From: Phycisphaerae bacterium
GTDB taxonomy: Bacteria > Planctomycetota > Phycisphaerae > JAJVII01
Reading direction: 5' to 3'
DNA length: 64,000 nt
NCBI GenBank assembly: GCA_022072085.1
Contig: JAJVII010000006.1
Span: 78,814-142,813, forward strand
Shown here piece after piece: positions 22,595 to 30,134 of this stretch. Both the position numbers and the translations under genes were made by a program. The notes beneath the pieces are model-generated. The model searched no databases. It was not told the origin of the DNA and worked only from the letters and a program-made list of their open reading frames with translations. Each line of letters begins with the position of its first letter. Positions within the stretch are counted from its first letter, which is position 1.

Positions 22595-22758
22595 AAAGTC
22601 CTATCTTTTCGGCCGTAAGTCCAGTGTTTGCGTCCGCGGTGCCCGAAAAACGTCCTGGAGATTGACCCGTGGCTGCTGGACTTCGGACCCATTTGAAAGA
22701 GATCGCCGCGACTTCGCGCGAAATCGCTCCCGGCCTACCCCTAAAGAGATAGGACTCT
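22595..22758. repeat. Long-range inverted repeat upstream of argH
   Basis: AAAGTCCTATCTTTT (22595-22609) faces AAAGAGATAGGACTCT (22743-22758), its imperfect reverse complement. Inside, AAGTCCAG (22617-22624) faces CTGGACTT (22676-22683), an exact inverted repeat. The nested symmetry suggests a structured element or a decayed mobile repeat. It differs in phrase from the other intergenic inverted repeats in the window. Confidence 0.5.
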
Positions 22759-22873
22759 GTGTATGGCGCGTAATCCGGGCAAACCGGGCCGACTGGGCAA
22801 ACCTGCGGACGTTCCCGCCGGCCGGCCGCCGGCTTCACCGGCCGCCCGCGCCCTGTCGCGTTTAGTTCATCGC

Positions 22874-22901
22874 TTGACAGCCGCGGCACGCCAACTATGA
22901 T
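22874..22901 (+). promoter_or_regulatory. Strong predicted promoter of argH
   Basis: TTGACA (22874-22879) is perfect, the spacer is 16 bp, and the -10 TATGAT (22896-22901) matches five of six positions. The argH ATG is 71 bp downstream. Confidence 0.65.
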
Positions 22902-22972
22902 GCGGCGGTCGCACGAGGGCCCGGCGTCGGTCCCCGGCATGGGCCTCCAACTCCACTTTTCAGGGGCAACGC

Positions 22973-24571
22973 ATGGCCAAGAAGCAGGCCCGGAAGACGG
23001 CGAAATCCTCCCGCAGGCCGCGACCCAGCCGCCCCGCCGGGGGCTCCGACCGCCGCAATCCGTCCAAGGCCAAACCGAAGCCCAGGCCGCCCGCCAAGGC
23101 GGCCAAGCCGGTCCCCCGGCCCGCTGCCAAGCCCAAGTCGCCGCCCGCCCAGCCCGTGCCGGCCAAGTCCAAGGCCCCACGCAAGAGCCGCAAGCAGGCC
23201 TCGCGAAGCTGGCAGGCCCGGCTGGCCGCTGAGCCCGCCGACCTCACCGTTGCCTACGGCGAATCGCTCTCGATCGACCACCGGCTCTACGAGCAGGACA
23301 TCGCCGGCTCGGTCGCGCACGCCACGATGCTCCAGGAAGCCGGGCTCATCAGCGGCGCGGACCTCCTGCGAATCCGCCGCGGCCTCGAACACATCCGCCA
23401 GCAGATTTCAGCCGGCACGTTTGCGTTCGATGCGACGCAGGAAGACATTCACATGGCCATCGAGGCCGCGCTCATCAAGGACGTTGGCGACGCCGGCCGA
23501 AAGCTGCACACCGCGCGCAGCCGCAACGACCAGGTCGCTTTGGACCTGCGCCTGTGGTTGCGAGACCAGGTCGCCGGGTTGCAGGCGCTCATCCGCGAAC
23601 TCCAGGCGGCCCTGCTCCGCCAGGCCGAGGACCACGCCGACGTGGTGTTGCCTGCCTACACGCACCTTCAGCGGGCCCAGCCGATCGAGCTGGGCGCCTA
23701 CCTGCTGGCGTGGATCGAGATGCTCCAGCGCGACGCGGACCGGCTGGCCGACTGCCGCAAGCGGATCAACGTCAGCCCGCTGGGCGCCGGCGCCGTCGCG
23801 GGCACGACCCTGCCGATCAACCGCCAGCGCGTCGCCGAACTGCTGGGTATGGACGGCGTGCTGGCCAGCGCCGTGGACGCGACCAGCGAGCGCGACGTGG
23901 CCGCCGAGTTCCTCTTCTGCGTGACGATGGTCGGCCTGCACCTGTCGCGATGGGCCGAGGACGGCTGCATCTACGCGTCGCAGGAATTCGGCTTCCTGCG
24001 GATCGACGACGCTTACTGCACCTCCAGCTCGATGATGCCGCAGAAGCGGAACCCCGACCTGCTGGAGCTGATGCGCGGCCGCGCCGCCGTCGTGCTCGGC
24101 CAGCTCGTCGGACTGCTCGGTCTGCTCAAGGGCCTGCCGCTTGCGTACAACCGCGACCTCCAGGAGGACAAGCGGCTGATCTTCACGGCCGTGGACACCG
24201 TGCGGCTGTCGCTGCGGGTGGCCGCCGAGATCGTCCGCCACAGCCGCTACAACGCCGAGACCGCCGAGAAGGCGGCCGCAGGCGGCCTGACCGACGCGAC
24301 TGCGCTGGCCGAGTATCTTGTCGGCAAGGGCGTTCCCTTCCGCACGGCCCACCAGTATGTCGGCGAGGTGGTGCAACTGGCTGAGGGCCAGGGCGTCAGC
24401 CTCGTCGAAATGCCCCTGGACCAGCTCCAGGCAGTCGCCGACGAGGTGGCCGACGACGTGTTCCAGTGGCTGGGCGCCCGGCGCGTGGTGAAACGCTACA
24501 CCAGCTACGGCGCCGGCGGCGGTGAACCGCTGGCCCAGCAACTGGCCGCCTGGAAGCAGCGGCTGAAGTGA
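22973..24571 (+). CDS. argH: Argininosuccinate lyase with a long basic N-terminal extension
   Basis: The product has 532 residues and releases arginine and fumarate from argininosuccinate. The enzyme proper begins at about residue 78 (SWQARLAAEPADLTVAYGESLSIDHRLYEQDI) and shows TARSRNDQVALDLRLWLR and the fumarase-superfamily loop SSSMMPQKRNPDLLE at about residues 350-362, with the catalytic serine region. The first 77 residues are a Lys/Arg/Pro/Ala-rich tail with repeated KPK/PAK phrases, like histone H1 or nucleoid-protein tails. Usual ArgH is about 460 residues. The ATG is supported by the promoter upstream, and there is no Met close to the enzyme start. The extension could bind nucleic acid or ribosomes. 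Confidence 0.93.
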   Translation: MAKKQARKTAKSSRRPRPSRPAGGSDRRNPSKAKPKPRPPAKAAKPVPRPAAKPKSPPAQPVPAKSKAPRKSRKQASRSWQARLAAEPADLTVAYGESLSIDHRLYEQDIAGSVAHATMLQEAGLISGADLLRIRRGLEHIRQQISAGTFAFDATQEDIHMAIEAALIKDVGDAGRKLHTARSRNDQVALDLRLWLRDQVAGLQALIRELQAALLRQAEDHADVVLPAYTHLQRAQPIELGAYLLAWIEMLQRDADRLADCRKRINVSPLGAGAVAGTTLPINRQRVAELLGMDGVLASAVDATSERDVAAEFLFCVTMVGLHLSRWAEDGCIYASQEFGFLRIDDAYCTSSSMMPQKRNPDLLELMRGRAAVVLGQLVGLLGLLKGLPLAYNRDLQEDKRLIFTAVDTVRLSLRVAAEIVRHSRYNAETAEKAAAGGLTDATALAEYLVGKGVPFRTAHQYVGEVVQLAEGQGVSLVEMPLDQLQAVADEVADDVFQWLGARRVVKRYTSYGAGGGEPLAQQLAAWKQRLK

Positions 24572-24582
24572 GAAAAGAGATT

Positions 24583-24612
24583 CCGCCGCTGAGGCGCCGA
24601 GGCGCTGAGGCG
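24583..24612. repeat. Half element of the intergenic phrase repeats (GCTGAGGCG phrase)
   Basis: CCGCTGAGGCGCCGAGGCGCTGAGGCG just after the argH stop repeats GCTGAGGCG or GCCGAGGCG three times. The same phrase builds the arms of the full inverted repeat at 49841-49978. No inverted partner is present here; the thiL gene starts a few bases later. Confidence 0.5.
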
Positions 24613-24617
24613 ACCCC

Positions 24618-25544
24618 ATGGCACACGAGGAAAAGGGCGAGTTCGCGCTCATCCGGTGGATTCGCCGGCGCTTGGGCCGTGCGCCCAAGTTTGTCGCTAT
24701 CCCCAGCGGCGACGACATGGCCGGGCTCGACCTCGCGGGCGAAGGCCTCGTCCAGATCACCACCGATATGCTCCTGGACGGAGTTCACTTCGACACCGCG
24801 ACGGCGACGCTGCGGCAGATCGGCTACAAGTCGATGGCGTGCTCGCTTTCGGACGCGGCGGCGATGGCCGCCCTGCCCCGCGCCGCCGTCGCGTCGGCGG
24901 CCCTGCCCCGATCGTTCACGCCCGAGCAGGCCCGCGAGCTGACGCTGGGAATGCTCGACGCCGCCGACCCATTCGGCTGCGCGCTCGTCGGCGGCGATGT
25001 GACCGCGTGGGACCAGCCTCTTGCCGTCAACGTCGCCCTGATCGCCACCGAGTCCGGCACGCTGGCGGTGCGTCGCGGCGGCGCCCAGCCCGGCGACGAC
25101 ATCTTCGTCACTGGCACGCTGGGCGGCTCGCTCGTCAGCGGGCGGCACCTGAGCTTCACGCCGCGGGTGGCCGAGGCCCGGGCCCTGGCGGCGGCGGTTT
25201 CGCTGCACTCCATGATCGACCTGAGCGACGGGCTGAGCAGCGACCTGAACCACATCTGCGACGAGTCGGGCGTCGGCTGCGACCTGCTCGCGGATGCCGT
25301 GCCGATCTCCGACGCCGCCCGGTCAGCCGCCGATCCGCTGGCTGCGGCCCTCAACGACGGCGAGGACTTCGAACTCTGCTTCACCTGCTCGCCGGCCGAT
25401 GGCCAGCGGCTGCTGGCGTCCCCGCCGGTGCAGGTGACGCTGACCCGCGTCGGGCGGATCACGCTGACGCGCGACCGTATGCTGGTCGACGCCGAGGGCC
25501 GGTCCCAGCCGCTTGTCCCCCGCGGCTACGAGCATTTCCGATGA
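24618..25544 (+). CDS. thiL: Thiamine-monophosphate kinase
   Basis: The product has 308 residues and phosphorylates thiamine monophosphate to the active diphosphate. The start shows the ThiL pattern GEFALIRWIRRRL and then PSGDDMAGLD, where the usual GDDAA is GDDMA. LQITTDMLLDGVHF-like residues follow (VQITTDMLLDGVHFD), with IGYKSMACSLSDAAAM, GGDVTAWDQPLAVNV, SLHSMIDLSDGLSSDLNHIC and a late LNDGEDFELCF, all family blocks for ATP and Mg2+ binding. The stop overlaps the tsaE start (ATGA), so the two are translationally coupled. No other thi genes are nearby. Confidence 0.93.
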   Translation: MAHEEKGEFALIRWIRRRLGRAPKFVAIPSGDDMAGLDLAGEGLVQITTDMLLDGVHFDTATATLRQIGYKSMACSLSDAAAMAALPRAAVASAALPRSFTPEQARELTLGMLDAADPFGCALVGGDVTAWDQPLAVNVALIATESGTLAVRRGGAQPGDDIFVTGTLGGSLVSGRHLSFTPRVAEARALAAAVSLHSMIDLSDGLSSDLNHICDESGVGCDLLADAVPISDAARSAADPLAAALNDGEDFELCFTCSPADGQRLLASPPVQVTLTRVGRITLTRDRMLVDAEGRSQPLVPRGYEHFR

Positions 25545-26038
25545 GCGAATCGGCTACGCCGCTGGTGCTGATCTCGCGCAGCCCCGCCGACACGCAGGCG
25601 ATGGGCCGGGCGCTGGCGGCGGCCCTGCTGCCCGGCGATGTGGTGGCCTTGGTCGGAGACCTGGGCACGGGCAAGACGCAGTGGGTGAAGGGGCTTGCGG
25701 GCGGCCTGGGCGTCGATCCCGACGCGGTCCACAGCCCGACTTTCACGCTGGTCAACGAATACGAGGCGTCGGCCCGCGCGGACATCCGCGTGCTCTGCCA
25801 CGCCGACGTCTATCGCATGGGGGCCGCCGTCGAGTTGGAAGCCATCGGCTTTGACGAGATCGTCCGCGCCGGCGACAGCGTGGTCGCCGTCGAGTGGGCC
25901 GACCGGGTGGCCGACCTGATCCCGCCCGGCGCGATCTGGATTCGCGGCCAGCTTCCCCCCGACGGCGGCCCGGAGGATCGCCGCTACGAACTGACCGGCG
26001 GCGCGGCGGTCCTTGCGGCGATGAGAAGTTTCAACTGA
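25541..26038 (+). CDS. tsaE: tRNA t6A synthesis ATPase TsaE
   Basis: The product has 165 residues and is the ATPase partner of TsaB/TsaD in making threonylcarbamoyl-adenosine at tRNA position 37. Walker A is GDLGTGKT at about residues 39-46. VHSPTFTLVNEYE and the later CHADVYRM match the switch and Asp-Tyr-Arg region, and VVAVEWADRVADLIP is the conserved EW motif. The start at 25541 is the coupled ATGA with thiL; upstream codons in this frame lie inside thiL and are not part of it. The following gene is on the other strand. Confidence 0.93.
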   Translation: MSESATPLVLISRSPADTQAMGRALAAALLPGDVVALVGDLGTGKTQWVKGLAGGLGVDPDAVHSPTFTLVNEYEASARADIRVLCHADVYRMGAAVELEAIGFDEIVRAGDSVVAVEWADRVADLIPPGAIWIRGQLPPDGGPEDRRYELTGGAAVLAAMRSFN

Positions 26039-26066
26039 TCTGGCGGCAGGGCTGTTTGCCGCGCGG

Positions 26067-26417
26067 TCAGGAGACGGCAGCCTTCACGTCGGCGTAGACG
26101 GGGAATATCTTGTCCAGCCGCGTGGTGAACAGGACATCGCGGATGGCCGGCTGAGGGGCGGCCAGCACCAGTTCGCATCGGCGGCGCTGGCTGACGATGT
26201 GGGCGACGATGAGGGCGCCCAGGCCCATCGAGCAAATGAACTCCAAGTCAGTCAGGTCGACGACGAGTCGGCCGCAGGCTTCGCCGGCGATGCGTCGCAA
26301 CTCGGCAGTGAGGCGTTCGGCTTCGTCGATGGTGGCCATGCCGCCCAGGCGGATGATTGAGACCGCGGGGGCCTGCGTGACGCGGATGGTCAGGGGACCG
26401 GAGTGTGGCGTGTCCAT
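26067..26417 (-). CDS. STAS-domain anti-sigma factor antagonist
   Basis: The product has 116 residues with the STAS fold. LVVDLTDLEFICSMGLGALIVAH carries the conserved strand-turn-helix; the serine in CSMG is the likely phosphorylation site. It ends the cluster of three genes read on the minus strand (STAS at 26917, RsbW-like kinase at 26464, this gene). Two antagonists with one kinase suggest that two inputs converge on it. The surrounding DNA contains no sigma factor. Confidence 0.87.
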   Translation of the reverse strand: MDTPHSGPLTIRVTQAPAVSIIRLGGMATIDEAERLTAELRRIAGEACGRLVVDLTDLEFICSMGLGALIVAHIVSQRRRCELVLAAPQPAIRDVLFTTRLDKIFPVYADVKAAVS

Positions 26418-26463
26418 CGTGCGCCTCCTCGCGGCGGCGGTCGCGGGCCGCCGGTCCGGGGGG

Positions 26464-26865
26464 TCACTCGTTCTTCTTAATCAGCTCGACGCAGTTGCCG
26501 TCGCGGTTCCAGCGGACCTCGTTCATGTAGGCTTCCATGAGCATGATGCCGCGTCCGCAGGGCTTCTCGATGTTCTCGGGGGCCGTGGGGTCGGGCACAC
26601 TGCCGCGGCTGAAACCGGGGCCCTCGTCCGAAACGCGGATGACCGCCCGGCGGGGATCGATATGGTAGTCCACGCGGACGGCCTTGCTGGCGTCGCGGGC
26701 GTTGCCGTGGTTGATGGCGTTGGCCAGCGCCTCCTCCAGCGCCAGGCGCACCGCGAAGACGGCCTCCTCGCTGTAGCCGTGCCGCTCCAGCTCGGCCATC
26801 ACGAGGGGCTCCACCTTGCGGGCGGCAGCCAGGTCGCTCTTGGTCACCAGCGTGCTGAACTTCAT
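26464..26865 (-). CDS. RsbW-like anti-sigma factor serine kinase
   Basis: The product has 133 residues from ATG 26865; a GTG eight codons earlier is possible. The GHKL ATPase motifs are visible: the N box LALEEALANAINHGN at about residues 42-56, the G1 box VSDEGPGF at about 81-88, and the G2-like GRGIMLMEAYMNEV at about 104-117. Such kinases phosphorylate STAS antagonists and hold sigma factors or other partners. It sits 51 bp downstream of one STAS gene and 46 bp upstream of another, a complete partner switch without its output. Confidence 0.9.
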   Translation of the reverse strand: MKFSTLVTKSDLAAARKVEPLVMAELERHGYSEEAVFAVRLALEEALANAINHGNARDASKAVRVDYHIDPRRAVIRVSDEGPGFSRGSVPDPTAPENIEKPCGRGIMLMEAYMNEVRWNRDGNCVELIKKNE

Positions 26866-26916
26866 CGGGTCACTTCGTCCACTGATCACAGCCGGTCCGT
26901 TCCGCGTTGCCGGCGG

Positions 26917-27279
26917 TCAGGCCGTCACCGCTGCGATGGCTTCTTCGCGCGTCGTGTAGATGTCGAACGAGCGGTCCAGCCGCGTGATGCGGAACACGTC
27001 GAAGATCCGCGCGGCGATGTTCGACAGGGCCAGGCGGCCCTTCTTCATGTTCACCCGCTTCATCAGGCTGATCAGCGTGCCCAGGGCCCGCGAGGAGAGG
27101 TGCTCGACGTTGGCGAAGTCCAGCACCAGCCGGACGGAGGTCTCCTTCTCCACCAGCGTGAACAGATCCTCTTCGATCCGCGTGATGTTCAACTCGTCCA
27201 GGATCTTGCGGTCCAGGAACGAGACCACGATCACGCCCTCGGTGTGCTGCACGTCCAGATGCGCTCGGGCCGATTCCAT
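26917..27279 (-). CDS. STAS-domain anti-sigma factor antagonist (RsbV-like)
   Basis: The product has 120 residues with the STAS fold. RLVLDFANVEHLSSRALGTLISLMKRV carries the SSRALG turn with the usual phosphorylatable serine. It is the first gene of the cluster with the RsbW-like kinase 51 bp downstream. Of the three STAS proteins in the window it is closest to classic RsbV/SpoIIAA. It probably controls a stress or envelope response, but the sigma factor or other partner is not encoded here. Confidence 0.9.
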   Translation of the reverse strand: MESARAHLDVQHTEGVIVVSFLDRKILDELNITRIEEDLFTLVEKETSVRLVLDFANVEHLSSRALGTLISLMKRVNMKKGRLALSNIAARIFDVFRITRLDRSFDIYTTREEAIAAVTA

Positions 27280-27325
27280 TCAATGTACTCCTCTCTTGCG
27301 GACCTCGGTAGAAGCGGCCAGCAGT

Positions 27326-28996
27326 CTAGGCCCCGCCCCGGCGGACTGTCAAGCCCACGCCGGCTCGCCCGGTCAACCACCCGGCCGCCAACAGCGCCGC
27401 CCCGGCCAGCGCCAGCCAGGACCAAACGGCCCGGCGGCTGATGCCCGGCGACTCGGCCGGGGGCTCGATCGCTGTCGTGTTCACCCGGGCAGCCGCCGCG
27501 GCGCTCGCGGCGACGCAGGCCAACTCCGGCGGATTATAGGCGATCCCGTCACGCAGGCCCCCGGGCAATCCTGCCCGCCAGGTCCATCGCCCCCCAGCCG
27601 ACCCTGCATGCAGCGACGGCAGGGCGTGCCAGAAAAGCGGCCAGGCCGGCGTGTCGGCCCAGTTCGTGTTCGCGGACGCGACCGAGAAGAAGACGACCAC
27701 CAGCCCGCGATCCGGCCGCCAGGCGATCAGCGGATGGCCGGCGGCGTCGGAGGCCAGCGATTCCCAGCCCTCGCCCAGTTCCACCGCCGTGGCCCGGGCC
27801 GCGGTCACGCCGTCCAGCGGCAGGGCCGACAGTGGCGAACTGGCCGCGATGGTTGCGACGGTCGCGGGCCTCAACTCGCCCGCGAACCGCACGCCTTCGG
27901 GCGCGACCAGCGGGTCGATTACCACCTGCCACTGGCCCGGCGCGGGGGCGACCGGGTCGGCCGGCTCGTTGACGATCAGCCAGTCCGCGGGTTGCCCGGC
28001 GGCCGGGTCGGCCAGGTCCATGTTGTCAATCGTCGCGACGGCGCGGGCGATGCCGGCATTGGGCCGGCCGGTCAGCCGAAACGTTGCGCGTGCCGACGCC
28101 TGCGCGGGCGCCAGATAGAATGCGTCGTTGGCGGGTTGGTCGTCGGGGTCGGCCAGCCGAAGCGTGATCGGCCCAGCCAGTTCGCCCGGCAGCAAAAGCA
28201 CGAGGCCAGCCCGGCCGGCGCTGTCGAAGTCAACCGACCCGCGGGCCAGCTCTCGCCCGGCGGCGTCCAGGGCGGCGACGGTTGCTCGCGGCGACACCCC
28301 GGCCAGCCGGCGGAGGGAGGCGAAGAGTTGAACGTGGGCGTCAACGGCCTGGGCGCCGGCGGCGACGATGCCCACGTCAGTCGCGGGTGGCAATGGGCGG
28401 AACAGCCAGTGGACGTCCGCCCGGGCTGACGGGACGTTGCGGAACTCGCCCAGCAGGTAGACGGCCTGCGTGTCGGGTCGCCGCCAGGCGGCGATCAGCG
28501 CGGCGGCATCGGGCGGCTCGACAGTCTGGAGTGACGCGGCCGGGTCGGCCGGGGTGTCGGCCAGCGCGAACGTGGCCGGCTCGCCCCCCTGCCCCGCGAC
28601 GCCGACCAGCAGGCCCGGCGTCGTGCCCAGCACCCCCCGCAGTTCAGCCAGGCGGCGGTGCAGCGCGTCGGCCTGCCCCGTGCCGTCGGCCGCGCGGGCG
28701 TCGAGCTGCGGCGTCCGGGCGATCAGCACGAGCACCGGGCCGGCCGCCGGCTGACGCACGTTCAGCACGGCCCCGCCGGCGGCGGCAGCCACGAGCAGCC
28801 CACCCGTGGCGATCAGCAGCAGGTGGATTCGCAGCAACGGCGTCGCCCGCCGGCCAGCCGACTGCCTGGCCGCCTCGCGCCACAGTTCGACATGGGCGAC
28901 CTCGACCCGCCGACGCGGCGGGCGCAGCAGCAGCCGGATCGCGACGGCGGCGACGGCCAGTGCGGCGGCCAGGATGAACGGGTGAGGCAGCGACAA
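27326..28996 (-). CDS. BatA/aerotolerance-like membrane protein
   Basis: The product has about 556 residues if translation begins at the TTG at 28996; longer versions reach into the divergent SDR gene. The N-terminus has a membrane helix followed by a basic stretch and VEVAHVELWREAARQ, the BatA N-terminal domain typical of planctomycete membrane proteins with a second helix (LLLIATGGLLVAAAAGGAVL). The middle is a von Willebrand-like or beta-rich extracellular region with no complete MIDAS motif seen. A C-terminal helix (VWSWLALAGAALLAAGWLTGR) anchors it again. In this phylum such genes sit in MoxR-Bat clusters, but no MoxR ATPase or Bat partner is nearby. The start is uncertain. Confidence 0.75.
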   Translation of the reverse strand: MSLPHPFILAAALAVAAVAIRLLLRPPRRRVEVAHVELWREAARQSAGRRATPLLRIHLLLIATGGLLVAAAAGGAVLNVRQPAAGPVLVLIARTPQLDARAADGTGQADALHRRLAELRGVLGTTPGLLVGVAGQGGEPATFALADTPADPAASLQTVEPPDAAALIAAWRRPDTQAVYLLGEFRNVPSARADVHWLFRPLPPATDVGIVAAGAQAVDAHVQLFASLRRLAGVSPRATVAALDAAGRELARGSVDFDSAGRAGLVLLLPGELAGPITLRLADPDDQPANDAFYLAPAQASARATFRLTGRPNAGIARAVATIDNMDLADPAAGQPADWLIVNEPADPVAPAPGQWQVVIDPLVAPEGVRFAGELRPATVATIAASSPLSALPLDGVTAARATAVELGEGWESLASDAAGHPLIAWRPDRGLVVVFFSVASANTNWADTPAWPLFWHALPSLHAGSAGGRWTWRAGLPGGLRDGIAYNPPELACVAASAAAAARVNTTAIEPPAESPGISRRAVWSWLALAGAALLAAGWLTGRAGVGLTVRRGGA

Positions 28997-29090
28997 GCGG
29001 GCCTCCGTCGGCTGAGGCGTTGGCGTTGCAATCGAGGCGTCCGTCGTTACGATGATACCGTCCCGGGGCGGGCGTGCGAGAGGAGATTTC

Positions 29091-29798
29091 ATGAGCGACA
29101 AGGTTGCGATAGTGACCGGCGCCGGGCGAGGGATCGGCCAGGCGGTCGCGGTCGCCCTGGCTGAGCAGGGCTACTGCCTCGCGCTGGCGTCGCGGACGGA
29201 GGGCGAACTGAACGCGACGCTCAAGCAGTGCCAGGAACTCGGCGCCGAGTCCATCGCCGCGCCGACCGACGTCACCGTGGCGGCCGAGGTGCAGGCCCTG
29301 GTGGACGCGACGATGGAGGCGTTCGGCCGCGTGGACCTGCTGGCCAACGTCGCGGGTGTCGCGATCTACAAGGAACGCATCGTCGAGTTCACCGACGAGG
29401 AGTTCGACGCGACCTTCGCCGTCAACGTCAGGAGCGTCTTCCTGGCGACGCGGGCGGTCTGGCCGATCATGGCCCAGCAGGTGGACGGCGGGGCGATCGT
29501 GAACGTCTCATCGCTGGCGTCGCGCGATCCGTTCCCCGGCTTCGCGGTCTACGGCGCGTCCAAGGCGGCGGTGAACCTGATGACCCAGTCGCTGGCGCGG
29601 GCCGGCCGTGAGCACAACATCCGCCTGTTCGCGCTGTGCCCCGGGGCGGTCGAGACGGACATGCTGCGTGACGGCTTCCCCGACTTCCCGCGCGACAAGA
29701 CGCTGGCGCCGCGGCAGGTAGCAGACCTCGTGCTCTGGTGCGCCGGCGACGCCGCGCGGCACTGCACCGGCGAAGCCATCGCGGTGAGCAAGCAGTAG
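29091..29798 (+). CDS. Short-chain dehydrogenase/reductase
   Basis: The product has 235 residues and is a classic SDR. The dinucleotide motif TGAGRGIGQAV is at residues 9-19, NVAGV (the NNAG position) at about 89-93, the catalytic Ser in IVNVSSLASRD at about 140, and YGASKAAVNLM gives Tyr and Lys at about 156-160. CPGAVETDML is the usual region after strand F. The ATG at 29091 is preceded by AGAGGAG. Substrate cannot be read from sequence; FabG-like ketoacyl reductases and sugar dehydrogenases share this form. It diverges from the BatA-like gene. Confidence 0.9.
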   Translation: MSDKVAIVTGAGRGIGQAVAVALAEQGYCLALASRTEGELNATLKQCQELGAESIAAPTDVTVAAEVQALVDATMEAFGRVDLLANVAGVAIYKERIVEFTDEEFDATFAVNVRSVFLATRAVWPIMAQQVDGGAIVNVSSLASRDPFPGFAVYGASKAAVNLMTQSLARAGREHNIRLFALCPGAVETDMLRDGFPDFPRDKTLAPRQVADLVLWCAGDAARHCTGEAIAVSKQ

Positions 29799-29841
29799 CT
29801 TTCGGGGGCAACGCCCGATGCGGGGAAGAACTGCGCATCGG

Positions 29842-29946
29842 TCACTTCACATTTCACATTGCTCAAAGAAGCGACGGCGCGGCCTGCTGTTGCCGTCTTC
29901 GATCCCCAATGTGAAATGAGCAATGCTCAATGAGAAATGAATGCGG
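29842..29946. repeat. Intergenic inverted phrase repeat (AATGTGAAATG phrase)
   Basis: The left arm (29842-29871) contains CACTTCACATTTCACATTGCTC. The right arm (29905-29946) contains CCCAATGTGAAATGAGCAATG followed by more copies of AATGAGAAATG. The arms are imperfect reverse complements with a 33 bp spacer. The element fills the gap between the converging SDR and proB genes. Confidence 0.65.
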
Positions 29947-30028
29947 CCCCGGCATGTGGCCTGATCCGCGTCTCCCACCGCCTCATACGCGTCCATCTGT
30001 GGCCCCAAGATTCATTCCGCACTCCCCG

Positions 30029-30070
30029 CTTGGTGTCCTCGGCGTATTCCTCTTGGCGCCTTGGCGGTTG
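30029..30070. repeat. Half element of the intergenic phrase repeats (CTTGGCG phrase)
   Basis: CTTGGTGTCCTCGGCG, then CTCTTGGCGCCTTGGCGGTT, repeats a CTTGG(C/T)G phrase three to four times about every 10-15 bp in the proB-proximal part of the same gap. No inverted partner is seen. It resembles one arm of the elements described elsewhere in the window but uses a different phrase. Confidence 0.5.
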
Positions 30071-30134
30071 TCTTCCCCCGGCCAGCGGGGATTTCCTCCA
30101 ACTCCCGCTGGCGGCTCGGAAGAGGAGAGAGAGA

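Larger units (their letters stand above)
22467..22972. other. 506 bp intergenic region with parS-like palindrome, inverted repeat and argH promoter
   Basis: No gene is supported here. It holds a perfect parS-like palindrome (22534-22553), a long-range inverted repeat (22595-22758) and the argH promoter (22874-22901). A 45-codon basic frame at 22763-22900 is judged not to be a gene, because its end lies inside the argH promoter. Confidence 0.6.

Noticed and set aside
22763..22900. A 45-codon basic peptide upstream of argH
   Set aside because: Its end lies inside the -10 box of the argH promoter, its start lacks a good ribosome site, and it is mostly Pro/Ala/Arg as expected of GC-rich noncoding DNA.
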